Assembly (NCBI GenBank): GCA_016192825.1
Contig: JACPTK010000036.1
Location: 1 to 38,585, forward strand
DNA length: 38,585 bases
Source of the DNA: Betaproteobacteria bacterium
Lineage (GTDB): Bacteria > Pseudomonadota > Gammaproteobacteria > Burkholderiales > SG8-41
Direction of reading: 5' to 3'
Shown here: one piece after another, positions 1 to 8,938 of the stretch
Numbering within the stretch: the first letter of the stretch is position 1
How the letters are laid out: each line of letters starts with the position of its first letter
Position numbers and translations under genes: made by a program
The notes under the pieces: generated by a model
What the model saw: only the letters and a program-made list of their open reading frames with translations
Told to the model about the DNA's origin: nothing
The model's database searches: none

Positions 1-1639
1 CGGCCGGGGTCGTGGCGTGCACGCCCACGCCACCGAAGGCCTCCATCAGCTTGTCATAGCGTGCACCCTTGACGAACACGGTGGGCGCCACATCGGGGCC
101 GCCGGTCGGATTGACGTCGGTGCCGCGGTAAACGCCATTGTTGTTGAAGATTACCACGCAGACCGGCAGGTTGTAGCGGCAGAGGGTCTCGACTTCCATG
201 CCGGAGAAGCCGAAGGCGCTGTCGCCCTCGATCGCGATCACCGGCTGGCCGCTGACCACGGCGGCCGCGACGGAAAAGCCCATGCCGATGCCCATCACGC
301 CCCAGGTGCCGACGTCCAGGCGCTTGCGCGGCTGGTACATGTCGACGATGCTGCGGGTGAAGTCGAGCGCGTTGGCGCCTTCGTTGACCAGGATGGCGTC
401 CGGGTTGGCCTTGATGATGTCGCGCACCACGGCGAGCGCGCTGTGAAAATTCATCGGCTGCGGATCCTTGGCCAGGGTCTCGGCCATCTTGGCGAGGTTC
501 TTGTTCTTGCGCTCGGCGATGGCTGAGAGCCAATCCGCCGGCGGCTTGGGCCAGTTGGAGCCCGCAGTTGAGTTAATAGCGGCGAGCAGCGCCGACACGC
601 AGGAACCGATGTCGCCGACCAGCGGGGCGTCGATACGGACGTTGCTGTCCATCTCCTGCGGCGAAATGTCGATCTGGATGAACTTCTGGCCGCCCCATGC
701 CTTATGGTCCCTGCCGCCCCAGGTCTTGCCCTTGCCGTGCGAGAGCAGCCAGTTCAGGCGGGCGCCGACCAGCATCACGACGTCAGCCTCGGCCAGCACG
801 TAGGAGCGGGCGGCAGCAGCGGACTGCTCGTGCGTGTCAGGCAGCAGGCCCTTGGCCATGGCCATGGGCAGATAGGGGATGCCGGTCTTCTCGACCAGGG
901 CGCGAATCTCCGCGTCGGCTTGGGCGTAGGCAGCGCCTTTGCCGAGAATGATGAGCGGACGCTTGGCACTGTTGAGCAGTTCAAGGGCGCGCTGCACGGC
1001 GTCCTGGGACGGGATCTGGCGCGGCGCCGGATCGACCACCTTGATCAGCGATTTCCTGCCGGCTTCCGTGTCCAGGGTCTGGCTGAATAGTTTTGCCGGC
1101 AGGTCGAGGTACACGCCGCCCGGGCGGCCGGAGACGGCGGTGCGAATGGCGCGCGCGACGCCCACACCGATGTCCTGGGCGTGCAGCACGCGGAAGGCGG
1201 CCTTGCACAGCGGCTTGGCGATGGCCAACTGGTCCATCTCTTCGTAGTCACCCTGCTGCAGGTCGACGATCTCGCGCTCGCTGGAGCCGCTGATGAGGAT
1301 CATCGGGAAGCAGTTGGTGGTGGCGTTGGCCAGCGCGGTCAGGCCGTTGAGGAAGCCGGGGGCGGACACCGTCAGGCAGATACCGGGCTTTTGCGTCATG
1401 AAGCCGGCGATGGCGGCGGCGTTGCCGGCGTTCTGCTCGTGGCGGAACGAAATCACGCGCATGCCTGCGGCCTGTGCCCTGCGGGTGAGGTCGGTGATCG
1501 GGATACCGGGCAGACCGAAGATCGTATCGATGCCGTTGAGCTTGAGGGCATCGATGACCAGTTGAAAGCCGTCGGTCACTTCCTGTATAAGCTGCACGTC
1601 AGCGGAGGTTGCAGCAACCGGGTTTTCAACGTTTCCCAT
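1..1639 (-). CDS. oxc: Oxalyl-CoA decarboxylase (3' end outside window)
   Basis: This thiamine-diphosphate enzyme converts oxalyl-CoA to formyl-CoA and CO2, the central step of CoA-dependent oxalate breakdown in the cytoplasm. 546 codons are visible; the family is about 565-570 residues, so only the last 20 or so are missing. The N-terminal TPP-binding domain has the catalytic Glu in FRHEQNAG. The middle domain contains GKGAAYAQ. The C-terminal domain carries the TPP/Mg motif, [13 protein letters not shown] followed by [11 protein letters not shown]. Similarity to the Oxalobacter formigenes enzyme as I remember it is close throughout (for example [20 protein letters not shown]). The ATG at 1639 is preceded by AAGGAGA at good spacing. 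It is divergent from the Crp/Fnr regulator, with a TTGAC-N4-GTCAA box between them. A formyl-CoA transferase gene would be expected further left but is not in view. Confidence 0.95.
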   Translation of the reverse strand, partial: MGNVENPVAATSADVQLIQEVTDGFQLVIDALKLNGIDTIFGLPGIPITDLTRRAQAAGMRVISFRHEQNAGNAAAIAGFMTQKPGICLTVSAPGFLNGLTALANATTNCFPMILISGSSEREIVDLQQGDYEEMDQLAIAKPLCKAAFRVLHAQDIGVGVARAIRTAVSGRPGGVYLDLPAKLFSQTLDTEAGRKSLIKVVDPAPRQIPSQDAVQRALELLNSAKRPLIILGKGAAYAQADAEIRALVEKTGIPYLPMAMAKGLLPDTHEQSAAAARSYVLAEADVVMLVGARLNWLLSHGKGKTWGGRDHKAWGGQKFIQIDISPQEMDSNVRIDAPLVGDIGSCVSALLAAINSTAGSNWPKPPADWLSAIAERKNKNLAKMAETLAKDPQPMNFHSALAVVRDIIKANPDAILVNEGANALDFTRSIVDMYQPRKRLDVGTWGVMGIGMGFSVAAAVVSGQPVIAIEGDSAFGFSGMEVETLCRYNLPVCVVIFNNNGVYRGTDVNPTGGPDVAPTVFVKGARYDKLMEAFGGVGVHATTPA

Positions 1640-1697
1640 GATGGTCTCCTTGGCGTAAATGGCGGCGGCTGTCAGCTAACATCTTGAAGGGGCTCCA

Positions 1698-1703
1698 AAT
1701 ATA
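1698..1703 (-). promoter_or_regulatory. Predicted -10 of oxc
   Basis: TATATT on the minus strand, 22 bp downstream of box 1, puts the start of transcription near 1691. There is no good -35 hexamer at the normal distance; the palindrome takes its place, as at class II Crp/Fnr-activated promoters. Confidence 0.55.
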
Positions 1704-1725
1704 GGTTCCCGACGGAGGCGCAGCC

Positions 1726-1739
1726 TTGACCGCGGTCAA
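1726..1739. promoter_or_regulatory. Fnr-like palindrome (box 1) in the oxc/regulator intergenic region
   Basis: A perfect 14-bp palindrome, TTGACCGCGGTCAA. It has the half-site and spacing layout of an Fnr-family operator (TTGAT-N4-ATCAA) with C/G instead of T/A at the inner position. Its centre is at 1732.5. Relative to the oxc -10 it sits at -41.5. On the other strand its left half coincides with the -35 of the regulator gene, so activation of oxc and autorepression are both possible. The same pattern recurs at 5813 and 15891. Confidence 0.75.
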
Positions 1740-1756
1740 GAACCTGCGGTTATACT
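1726..1756 (+). promoter_or_regulatory. Predicted promoter of the Crp/Fnr-family regulator
   Basis: TTGACC (1726-1731) and TTATAC (1750-1755) are separated by 18 bp; TATACT at 1751 with a 19-bp spacer is the alternative. Box 1 covers the -35, which would let the regulator block its own transcription. Confidence 0.5.
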
Positions 1757-1778
1757 CACTTCGTCCCCCTCGGCGGCC

Positions 1779-2411
1779 ATGCCGCACCACAGCAAATTTT
1801 CCATGCCCGCCCTCGCCCAGCACCCGGAAGCGAAGATCCTTCGCCTGCAGCTGCGGCAAAACCGGGTCCTGAAGAATCTCGACGCCGCGCAATGGCGCGA
1901 ACTCGAGCCGCTGCTGGAAATCGTGGACTACGCGAAGGGCGAATCGCTCGAGCACCAGGGCGACTGGTCCATGGAACAGTATTTCGTCATCGACGGGATA
2001 CTCAAGCGCGTGGTGTCGAACGCCCAGGGCAAGGAAATGATCCTGCGTTTCGCCGCCGAAGCCGACATCGATACCAGCTACGCCGCCTGGCGCCTGAAGA
2101 CCCCCATACCCTATTCGATCCGGGCCGTCACCAAGGTGCGCGCGGCCAAGCTTTCGATGCCGAACTGGGTGCAGTTCCTCGGGCACCACCCCGCCGTCAA
2201 GAACGCCTTCGAGTTCGAGATCATGAAGCTCATGAGCGAAGTCATGGCCCACACCATCACCCTGCATCTGCTCGATGCGCCGGGACGGATTCAGCGTTTC
2301 ATGCGCAAGCACGCCGATCTCACCGAACGTCTTCCCAAAAAGGAGCTCGCGCTCTACCTGAACCTTTCGCCCGAAACCCTCTCGCGGCTCAAACGACACG
2401 GCAAGATCTGA
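1779..2411 (+). CDS. Crp/Fnr-family transcriptional regulator
   Basis: This 210-residue protein has an N-terminal cyclic-nucleotide-binding-type beta barrel (about residues 20-130, for example VDYAKGESLEHQGDWSMEQYFVIDG, shown here only in part: EHQGDWSMEQYF), a dimerisation helix (about 130-165) and a C-terminal winged helix-turn-helix (about 170-210, LPKKELALYLNLSPETLSRL). The recognition helix keeps Glu-x-x-Ser-Arg (ETLSR), the Fnr signature that reads TTGA half-sites, which fits the boxes found here. There is no cysteine at all, so it cannot carry Fnr's Fe-S cluster; the ligand is unknown. An alternative ATG lies at 1803 (MPALAQHPE), which fits family N-termini better, and no clear ribosome site decides. 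It is divergent from oxc and most likely its regulator (inference). Confidence 0.88.
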   Translation: MPHHSKFSMPALAQHPEAKILRLQLRQNRVLKNLDAAQWRELEPLLEIVDYAKGESLEHQGDWSMEQYFVIDGILKRVVSNAQGKEMILRFAAEADIDTSYAAWRLKTPIPYSIRAVTKVRAAKLSMPNWVQFLGHHPAVKNAFEFEIMKLMSEVMAHTITLHLLDAPGRIQRFMRKHADLTERLPKKELALYLNLSPETLSRLKRHGKI

Positions 2412-2429
2412 CCTCACCGGGCTGTGCGG

Positions 2430-2536
2430 CTAGTGCCGTTCCAACTATTCGCGCCAAACCAAACAGGTTTATAGGGCCGGGTTCCGCGAGTGCGCGCGTC
2501 ATCTGGGTTAGGAGCAATAAGTTGGAACGGCACTAG
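2430..2536. repeat. 107-bp MITE-like element with 17-bp terminal inverted repeats
   Basis: Perfect 17-bp inverted ends, CTAGTGCCGTTCCAACT at 2430-2446 and its complement at 2520-2536, flank about 73 bp of non-coding sequence. It fills the gap between the converging regulator and tctA. The tctA stop codon TAG lies inside the right repeat. The outer CTAG could be a target-site duplication, but being self-complementary it cannot be told from the repeat itself. It could instead be a long-loop transcription terminator. Confidence 0.6.
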
Positions 2537-4047
2537 GTCGTGGCGCCCCTTGCCTTGGGCGCCCTCAGCCGCGCGAGCAGCCCCGAGATCAGCGGCCAGA
2601 ACAGGGCAAACAGCGCAAGTCCCGTGATGCCGCCCACCAGCCAGTTGGAGAAGAAAATCCTGAGGTCGCCCTGGGCCATCAGCATCGACTGCCGGAACGC
2701 GCTTTCCGCCATGTCGCCCAGCACCAGCGCGAGCACCAGCGGCGCCAGCGGGTAGTCGAGCTTCTTGAACAGGTAGCCCACCACGCCGAAAACGAGCATG
2801 AACCAGATGTCGGACTGCGCGTTGCTCACGGTGTAGGCGCCGACCGCGCAGATGACGACAATGACGGGGGCGATGATGGAAAAAGGGATGCGCAGGATGG
2901 CGGCGAAGAACGGCACGCAGGTGAGGACCAGTATCAGCGTGGCGATGTTGCCGAGGTACATGCTGGCGATCAGGCCCCACACGAAGTCCGGCTGTTCCTT
3001 GAACAGCAGCGGACCGGGCTGCAACCCCCAGATCATCAGCCCGCCGAGCAACACGGCGGCGGTCGGTGAACCGGGAATGCCGAGCGCGATCATCGGCAGC
3101 AGGGCGGAAGTTCCGGCGGCGTTGTTCGCGACCTCGGGCGCCACCACGCCTTCCATCTGGCCGGTGCCGAACTTGTCGCCGTCCCGCGACGTGCGCTTGG
3201 CGACGCCATAGGCCATGAACGACGCGGGCGTCGCGCCGCCGGGCGTCACGCCCAGCCAGCAGCCGATCACCATGCTGCGTAACGCCGTTCCCCAGAATCG
3301 CGGCAGCCGGCGCCAGGTCTCGAGCACCACCCGGAGGCTGATCTTGGCGCTCTTGCCGGTGAAGGAGAGGCCCTCTTCCATCGACAGCAGGATCTCGCCG
3401 ATCCCGAACAACCCGATCACCGCGATCAGGAAGTTGAATCCGCGCAGCAGCTCGGTGAAGCCGAACGTGAGCCGCAGCTGGCCGGTCACGATATCAATTC
3501 CCACGGCGGCGAGAGCGAACCCGATCATCATGGAGACGATGATCTTGGCCGGTTTTTCCCGGCCCATGCCGATGAAGCTGCAGAAGGTGAGGAAGTACAC
3601 CGAGAAGAATTCCGGCGGGCCGAAGCTGAGGGCGAAATTGGCCACCGCCGGGGCGATGAAGGTGATCATGATCACGGCGCACAGGGCGCCGAAGAACGAG
3701 GAGGTGAACGAGGCCGTCAAGGCTTCGCCCGCGCGTCCCTGCTGCGCCATCGGATAGCCGTCGAAGGTGGTCGCGACCGACCACGGTTCGCCCGGAATGT
3801 TGAAGAGTATCGAGGTGATCGCGCCGCCGAAAAGCGCGCCCCAGTAGATGCACGACAGCATCACGATCGCCGTGGCCGGCGGCATGGCGAAGGTCAGCGG
3901 CAGCAGGATCGCCACCCCGTTCGCCCCGCCCAGTCCCGGCAACACGCCGACGATGATCCCCAGGAACACCCCGACGAACATCAGCATCAGGGTGTACGGC
4001 GACAGCACCACCGAGAACCCGTGCATCAGTAGACTCAGTTCCTCCAA
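2533..4047 (-). CDS. tctA: TctA-family tripartite transporter, large membrane subunit
   Basis: At 504 residues with about 11-12 hydrophobic segments, this is the large integral membrane subunit of a tripartite tricarboxylate transporter (TTT), which imports carboxylates using an ion gradient. Family signatures are the N-terminal GVLPGLGGANGVAILLPLTF and the repeated-fold GIPGSPTAAVLLGGL. It lies 42 bp downstream of tctB in a tctCBA operon. The neighbourhood (oxc, formate genes, shared operator upstream of tctC) suggests oxalate or another small dicarboxylate as substrate; this is inference, since TctA sequences do not reveal specificity. The stop codon lies in the end of the MITE-like element. 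Confidence 0.92.
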   Translation of the reverse strand: MEELSLLMHGFSVVLSPYTLMLMFVGVFLGIIVGVLPGLGGANGVAILLPLTFAMPPATAIVMLSCIYWGALFGGAITSILFNIPGEPWSVATTFDGYPMAQQGRAGEALTASFTSSFFGALCAVIMITFIAPAVANFALSFGPPEFFSVYFLTFCSFIGMGREKPAKIIVSMMIGFALAAVGIDIVTGQLRLTFGFTELLRGFNFLIAVIGLFGIGEILLSMEEGLSFTGKSAKISLRVVLETWRRLPRFWGTALRSMVIGCWLGVTPGGATPASFMAYGVAKRTSRDGDKFGTGQMEGVVAPEVANNAAGTSALLPMIALGIPGSPTAAVLLGGLMIWGLQPGPLLFKEQPDFVWGLIASMYLGNIATLILVLTCVPFFAAILRIPFSIIAPVIVVICAVGAYTVSNAQSDIWFMLVFGVVGYLFKKLDYPLAPLVLALVLGDMAESAFRQSMLMAQGDLRIFFSNWLVGGITGLALFALFWPLISGLLARLRAPKARGATT

Positions 4048-4089
4048 CCTGTCCCCCCTGGTTCGTCCGCCGCGCCGCGCCTCTGACGG

Positions 4090-4602
4090 TCAATATCCGA
4101 TGAAGCCCAATACGCTGTAAATGCCCTTGGGCAGCAACACCAGGAACCACACCTCGAACATCAGGAACAGCGCGAAGGTCACGCCGAATCCGACCGCAAG
4201 GCCCTTGTACCAGGGATACTTGCCAATCCAGATCATGAAAGCCGCGATGTAGAACAGCGCAGACACATAAATGCCGATGAGGTATATGCCCACGACGAAG
4301 AGCGCCGCCGGCACCAGCACGGCGAACACGCGCCCGAGGGCGTCCCACTCGACGAAGATGCGCTTGCCGGCGGGATGGCCGGCGGCCGCGGCCTGTATCA
4401 AGTTGACGATGCTGGCAATGCAGATGAGCGAACCGATGTAGAAGGGGAAGTACCCGGCCCCCGGCCCATCCGGTCCCCAGGTGGAACCCAGTTGATAGCT
4501 CGTGTACGTCACCAGCGCCCCGAGTGCGAGAGTGAGGAACGCCACCGCGATCTCCGCCGCCCGGATTGAAAGGCCCTTCCTCGAGGACGCGTGCTCTGCC
4601 AT
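4090..4602 (-). CDS. tctB: TctB-family tripartite transporter, small membrane subunit
   Basis: This 170-residue protein has four predicted transmembrane helices, typical of the small TctB subunit (for example the segment VLVPAALFVVGIYLIGIYVS). The charged, cytoplasmic N-terminus MAEHASSRKGLSIRAAE and the conserved GPGAGYFPFYIG loop after the first helix match the family. It partners TctA in the membrane. The gene lies 92 bp after tctC. Translation in the same frame continues far upstream without a stop, but the ATG at 4602 gives the family-length protein and clears the tctC stop at 4695. Confidence 0.88.
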   Translation of the reverse strand: MAEHASSRKGLSIRAAEIAVAFLTLALGALVTYTSYQLGSTWGPDGPGAGYFPFYIGSLICIASIVNLIQAAAAGHPAGKRIFVEWDALGRVFAVLVPAALFVVGIYLIGIYVSALFYIAAFMIWIGKYPWYKGLAVGFGVTFALFLMFEVWFLVLLPKGIYSVLGFIGY

Positions 4603-4694
4603 CTTGGTTCGAATGCGTAAAAGAACGGCGGCAAGCTGCCGCCGGTTCCAAAGGGTGCCGGCGGGGCGATGGCGCCCCGCCGGCGGCGTAGCGT

Positions 4695-5696
4695 CTACTT
4701 CTTGGCGAGGAATCCCGCGCCGCGCATGAGCTCGCGGTGCGTATTTTCCGCCGCGGCGACCCAGTTGACGTACTCCTTGCCGGTCATGAAGCTCTGGTTG
4801 AACGCGCCGTTTTCCATCAGATTGTTCCATTCCGCGGTGCCGCGCACCCTCTTGAAGTAGCCGATGTAGAAATCGACCACGTCCTGCGACACGCCGGCGG
4901 GCATGAAGATGCCGCGGAGCATCAGGTAGTCCATCGGGATACCCGCCTCCCTGCAGGTCGGGATATCGTTCCACGCCATGGTCGAGGTCACCTTTTTCTT
5001 GTACGGCATGCGCGCTTTCTCGAATACGCACAGCGGGCGCAGCTTGCCGGAACGCCAGTGCGCCACCGCCTCGATCGGGTTGTTCACGGTGGAGTTGACG
5101 TGGTTGCCGACCAGCTGCGTCGCGACCGCGCCGCCACCCTTGAACGGGACGTAAGTGAACTTCACCCCCGCCGCCTTCTCGATCGCGACCGTGATGATCT
5201 GGTCCTCCTGCTTGGCGCCGGTGCCGGCCATCTTGAACTTGCCCGGGCCCGCCTTCTTCGCCGCAGCGAGGTAGTCCTTGGATGACTTGTACGGGGTGTC
5301 GCTGTTGACCCACAGCACGAAGTTATCCAGCGCCAGCATCGCCACCGGGGTCAGGTCCTTCCAGTTGAAGGGCACCCCGGTCGCGAGCGGCGTCGTGAAC
5401 AGGTTGGAGAGCGTGATGATGATCTTGTGATCGTCACCCTTCGAGGCCTTGACGTCGAGAAAGCCCTCCGCTCCCGCCCCGCCGGACTTGTTGATGGGAA
5501 TGACTGGCTGCTTCATCAGGCTGTGCTTGGCGGTCACGCCTTGCGTGAAGCGTGCCATCTGGTCGGCGCCGCCGCCCTGGCCCGCGGGAATGACGAACTC
5601 CACCGGCTTGCTGGGCTCCCAAGCCGCCGCCGGCGCTGCCGCGAACGCGGCCGCGACCATGACTGCACTGCATGACAGGATACGTCGGGTACGCAT
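4695..5696 (-). CDS. tctC: TctC/Bug-family periplasmic solute-binding protein
   Basis: This 333-residue extracytoplasmic binding protein delivers its ligand to TctAB. The signal peptide (about residues 1-25, hydrophobic core followed by AAPAAAWE) marks periplasmic export. The Bug-fold start KPVEFVIPAGQGGGADQMAR replaces the more usual VPFAAGGPTD loop, so the ligand pocket differs from standard Bug proteins. AAGVKFTYVPFKGGGAVATQ is the second conserved ligand loop. AAGGAGGAG lies 6 bp before the ATG at 5696. The gene leads the tctCBA operon and follows an Fnr-like box. Ligand inferred as oxalate or a related dicarboxylate; unproven. Confidence 0.9.
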   Translation of the reverse strand: MRTRRILSCSAVMVAAAFAAAPAAAWEPSKPVEFVIPAGQGGGADQMARFTQGVTAKHSLMKQPVIPINKSGGAGAEGFLDVKASKGDDHKIIITLSNLFTTPLATGVPFNWKDLTPVAMLALDNFVLWVNSDTPYKSSKDYLAAAKKAGPGKFKMAGTGAKQEDQIITVAIEKAAGVKFTYVPFKGGGAVATQLVGNHVNSTVNNPIEAVAHWRSGKLRPLCVFEKARMPYKKKVTSTMAWNDIPTCREAGIPMDYLMLRGIFMPAGVSQDVVDFYIGYFKRVRGTAEWNNLMENGAFNQSFMTGKEYVNWVAAAENTHRELMRGAGFLAKK

Positions 5697-5784
5697 GATT
5701 TGCTCCTCCTTATGGTTTGAACTGCGCTGACATCAACCGCGGACAGCGGCCCGCCCGATTCTTGTTCGGGCTTGTTGGATCCGG

Positions 5785-5826
5785 ATCATCCGCAATTCGG
5801 CCGATTTAAGAATTGACCCCCGTCAA
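5785..5826 (-). promoter_or_regulatory. Fnr-like box 2 and predicted tctCBA promoter
   Basis: TTGACCCCCGTCAA (5813-5826) is a TTGAC-N4-GTCAA site. GATGAT (5785-5790, minus strand) begins 22 bp downstream and can serve as -10, putting transcription start near 5778 and the box at -41.5, the same geometry as at oxc. No -35 hexamer is evident. The rest of the 5697-5908 gap shows nothing else I can name. Confidence 0.65.
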
Positions 5827-5908
5827 GGAACCGCCATATTACCGCAACTGTGCGCCCCGGTCCCCGCCATGCCGCAGCGCAATAAACGGCACCCCGGGCA
5901 CGCGCGGC

Positions 5909-6340
5909 TCACTTGGCCAGCAGCACCGGCACCGGGGACAGGTGAATGACCTTGGTCGCGACCGACCCCAGCAGCAGACCGGAGACCGAGCCCAGGCCGC
6001 GGGTGCCCATGAAAATCTGGTCACAGCCCTTGTCCTTGGCGTACTTGCAGATGATGTCGGCTTCGTCACCCACCCCGATGTGGAAGTGATACTTGATCTT
6101 CGCGGCGTCGAGCTTCTGCATGGCGGCCTTGAGCGCCGCCATTCCCTCTTCCTGATGGTACTGGGCGATCTTGTCGTGGCCGACTACGGAGCTCACCCGG
6201 CTGCCGTAAGGTATCAGGTGCTGGACATTGAGCAAATGAATTTCCACGCCATTCCTGAACCACTGGAGTTTCTTGATCAAATGGTCGACCGCCCGGTTGG
6301 AGGGCTCCGAACCGTCCACGGGAACGAGGAACTTCAGCAT
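5909..6340 (-). CDS. Universal stress protein, UspA family
   Basis: This 143-residue single-domain Usp protein starts FLVPVDGSEPSNRAVDHL and ends with the nucleotide-binding type loop GTRGLGSVSGLLLGSVATKV (G-2x-G-9x-G-S/T pattern), followed by a PVPVLLAK strand. This suggests an ATP-binding stress-protein subclass. It lies 31 bp after terC, probably co-transcribed. Its function here is unknown; Usp genes often accompany respiratory or membrane-transport genes. Confidence 0.9.
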   Translation of the reverse strand: MLKFLVPVDGSEPSNRAVDHLIKKLQWFRNGVEIHLLNVQHLIPYGSRVSSVVGHDKIAQYHQEEGMAALKAAMQKLDAAKIKYHFHIGVGDEADIICKYAKDKGCDQIFMGTRGLGSVSGLLLGSVATKVIHLSPVPVLLAK

Positions 6341-6371
6341 CGAGGGGCTCCTGGAAGTGAGTGGATGTCGT

Positions 6372-7112
6372 TCAGTGCGGTGCCTTGGTTTCGCTGGCCT
6401 CGCCGAGGTCCACGACCTCCTTGCGTTCGGCCTCGGCGCGCGCGGCGAGCCACTTGCCGAGGATCACGACCAACACCGCGCCTGCCGCCGGCGCAAACCA
6501 GTGCAGCCAGGCCGCGTTCGCGTCCACCCAGCCCTTCACCACCGGATCGGTTGCCGCCATATCGCCTGAGACCCATCCGAGCAGCCCGGCGCCGATGGTA
6601 ATGATGACCGGCCAGCGCTCCATGAGCTTCATCAGCATGGTCGCGCCGAACACCACCAGCGGAATGCTGATTGCGAGCCCGAGGATCAGCAGCGTGAGAC
6701 TGCCTTTCGCCGCCGCCGCGACCCCGATGACGTTGTCGAGGCTCATCACGAGATCCGCGATCAGGATGGTCTTGATCGCGGCAAATAGATTGTCGCTCGA
6801 CTCGATGTGCCCGTCGTCGCCGTCCTCGGGTATCAGCAGTTTCACCGCGATCCACAGCAGCAGCACCGCACCGATGAGTTTCAGCCAAGGCCACTTCAGC
6901 ATCTCGACCGCGATCACCGTGAGGATGATCCGCATCACCACCGCCGCGCTGGCACCCCAGAATACCGCCGCCTTCTGCTGCCTCGGGGGAAGCGAGCGCG
7001 CCGCGAGCGCGATCACCACCGCGTTGTCGCCGGAGAGCACGATGTTGATGAGGATGATCTGCCACAGCCCGGCCCAGAACGCGGTCGTCTGCAGCTCGTT
7101 CAGGAATTCCAT
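6372..7112 (-). CDS. TerC-family integral membrane protein
   Basis: This 246-residue TerC/Alx-family protein has about seven transmembrane segments. The two conserved acidic motifs are present, LSGDNAVVIALA in the first helix and MSLDNVIGVAAA in the middle; members studied elsewhere export Mn2+ or help metallate secreted proteins. A charged linker near residues 92-110 (PEDGDDGHIESSD) separates the halves. It lies 123 bp downstream of ftfL with its own TATAAT. From memory, betaproteobacteria such as Burkholderia have terC directly after sucCD, so the formate genes here may have been inserted between sucD and terC. Confidence 0.88.
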   Translation of the reverse strand: MEFLNELQTTAFWAGLWQIILINIVLSGDNAVVIALAARSLPPRQQKAAVFWGASAAVVMRIILTVIAVEMLKWPWLKLIGAVLLLWIAVKLLIPEDGDDGHIESSDNLFAAIKTILIADLVMSLDNVIGVAAAAKGSLTLLILGLAISIPLVVFGATMLMKLMERWPVIITIGAGLLGWVSGDMAATDPVVKGWVDANAAWLHWFAPAAGAVLVVILGKWLAARAEAERKEVVDLGEASETKAPH

Positions 7113-7224
7113 CGTTCGTTGTTCCCCTCGCTTGCGATGCCGGCGTCGTGCCGGTTCGCACGGCGTTCCCGCGGCCGCCCTGTGGAACTGAGGACGAGTC
7201 TGCCCGTCCGTTCCAAAGCGGCGG

Positions 7225-7230
7225 ATTATA
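7225..7230 (-). promoter_or_regulatory. Predicted -10 for terC-uspA
   Basis: A perfect TATAAT on the minus strand begins 6 bp past the ftfL stop and about 113 bp before the terC ATG. The -35 region falls in the end of ftfL and is weak. The 5' leader is GC-rich. I looked for the Mn-sensing yybP-ykoY riboswitch that often precedes terC genes and did not recognise its core. Confidence 0.45.
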
Positions 7231-7235
7231 CCGAA

Positions 7236-8912
7236 TCAGAACAGTCCGACCACCTTCCCGTCCTCCGTGAGATCGATCTTTTCCGCCGAGGGCACCTTCG
7301 GCAGTCCCGGCATGGTCATGACATCGCCACACACCATGACGACGAACTCGGCGCCGGCGGCGAGCCGCACCTCACGGACATTGATCACATGGCCCGAGGG
7401 CGCGGCGCGCAGCTGCGGATCGGTCGAAAACGAGTACTGGGTCTTCGCCACGCACACCGGATACTGGCCATAGCCGTCTTCCTGCAGCTTCCTGATCTGG
7501 CCGCGCACCTTGGCGTCGGCGGTGACTTCGCCCGCGCCGTAGATCTTGGTGGCAATGGTCCTGATCTTGTCCCACAGCGGCAGCGCATCTTCGTAGACGA
7601 ACTTGAAGTTCGACGGCACTTTCTCGATCAGGTCGACCACGGTGCGCGCGACTTCCTCCGCCCCCTTGCCGCCATCCGCCCAGTGCGTCGCCAGGATCAC
7701 CGGCGCCTCGTGATGCGCCATTTTCTTCTTGAGCAGCTCGATTTCAGCGTGGGTGTCGAAGTTGAAGCGGTTGATGGACACCACACACGGCAATCCGTAG
7801 TGGTTGCGCACGTTGTTGACGTGGCGTTCGAGGTTGGTGATGCCCTTCTCCAGCGCGGTCAGGTTTTCCTTGTTGACCTCCTTGAGGTCGACACCGCCGT
7901 GATACTTGAGCGCGCGCACCGTCGCCACGATCACCACCGCGTCCGGCCGCAGTCCCGACTTGCGGCACTTGATGTCGATGAACTTCTCCGCGCCGAGGTC
8001 GGCGCCGAAGCCGGACTCGGTCACGACGTAATCGGCAAGCTTCAGCGCGGTCTGGGTGGCGATGACGGAGTTGCAGCCGTGCGCGATGTTGGCGAACGGG
8101 CCGCCGTGGATGAATGCGGGATTGTTCTCGAGCGTCTGCACCAGGTTGGGCGCGAGCGCGTCCTTCAGCAGCACCGTCATGGCGCCGTGCACTTTGAGGT
8201 CCCTGGCGCGCACCGGCCTCTGGTCGCGGGTATAGCCGACGACGATATTGCCAAGCCGGGTCTTCAGATCCTTGAGCGAGGTCGCCAGGCAGAAAATCGC
8301 CATGATCTCGGACGCCACCACGATGTCGAAGCCGTCCTGGCGGGGATAGCCGTTGCCCGGGCCGCCGAGCGAGACCACGATGTCGCGCAACGCGCGATCG
8401 TTCATGTCCACCACGCGCTTCCAGGTGATGCGCCGCACGTCGATGCCAAGGTCGTTGCCGTGGTGGACGTGGTTGTCGATCGCCGCCGCGAGCAGGTTGT
8501 TGGCGAGACCGATGGCGCTGAAGTCGCCGGTGAAGTGCAGGTTGATGTCTTCCATCGGCACCACCTGGGCATAGCCGCCGCCCGCCGCGCCGCCTTTCAT
8601 GCCGAATACCGGTCCGAGGGACGGCTCGCGCAGGCACAGAATCGCCTTTTTCCCGATGCGGTTGAGCGCGTCCCCGAGGCCGACGGTGGTGGTGGTCTTG
8701 CCCTCGCCCGCCGGGGTCGGCGTGATCGCCGTCACCAGGATCAGCTTGCCGTTGTTCCTGGCCTTCAGGCTGTCGACGTAGTCGAGCGCGACCTTCGCCT
8801 TGTAGTGGCCGTACGGCACGAGGTGCTCCTCGGGAATCCCGAGCTTCTCCGCGACCTTGGTGACGCGCAGCAGCTTCGCCTGCTGCGCAATTTCGATGTC
8901 CGACAATGGCAT
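7236..8912 (-). CDS. fhs: Formate-tetrahydrofolate ligase
   Basis: This 558-residue enzyme joins formate to tetrahydrofolate at the cost of ATP, making 10-formyl-THF; it matches the usual 555-560 residues. The ATP loop [18 protein letters not shown], the FTHFS signature [20 protein letters not shown] (about residues 108-127) and the C-terminal [16 protein letters not shown] are all intact. An upstream in-frame ATG exists at 8972, but the ATG at 8912 gives the standard N-terminus [11 protein letters not shown] and follows GGAGAGG. It is last in the sucCD-fds cluster and gives formate an assimilatory outlet beside oxidation by Fds. Also called ftfL. Confidence 0.96.
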   Translation of the reverse strand: MPLSDIEIAQQAKLLRVTKVAEKLGIPEEHLVPYGHYKAKVALDYVDSLKARNNGKLILVTAITPTPAGEGKTTTTVGLGDALNRIGKKAILCLREPSLGPVFGMKGGAAGGGYAQVVPMEDINLHFTGDFSAIGLANNLLAAAIDNHVHHGNDLGIDVRRITWKRVVDMNDRALRDIVVSLGGPGNGYPRQDGFDIVVASEIMAIFCLATSLKDLKTRLGNIVVGYTRDQRPVRARDLKVHGAMTVLLKDALAPNLVQTLENNPAFIHGGPFANIAHGCNSVIATQTALKLADYVVTESGFGADLGAEKFIDIKCRKSGLRPDAVVIVATVRALKYHGGVDLKEVNKENLTALEKGITNLERHVNNVRNHYGLPCVVSINRFNFDTHAEIELLKKKMAHHEAPVILATHWADGGKGAEEVARTVVDLIEKVPSNFKFVYEDALPLWDKIRTIATKIYGAGEVTADAKVRGQIRKLQEDGYGQYPVCVAKTQYSFSTDPQLRAAPSGHVINVREVRLAAGAEFVVMVCGDVMTMPGLPKVPSAEKIDLTEDGKVVGLF

Positions 8913-8938
8913 GTTGTTTTTCCTCTCCTGTTCAATCA

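Noticed and set aside
1626-2417. A 263-codon frame on the minus strand over the regulator gene
   Set aside because: Antisense of the Crp/Fnr gene, which has clear domains and a recognition helix; this frame also runs through the operator and the oxc start region.
5835-5840. CATATT as -10 of a plus-strand promoter at box 2
   Set aside because: It lies only 8 bp from the box, and no gene begins in the plus direction; the minus direction has the right distance and leads to tctC.
7113-7235. Mn-responsive yybP-ykoY riboswitch before terC
   Set aside because: The conserved core was not found in the leader; only a TATAAT box and GC-rich stems are seen.
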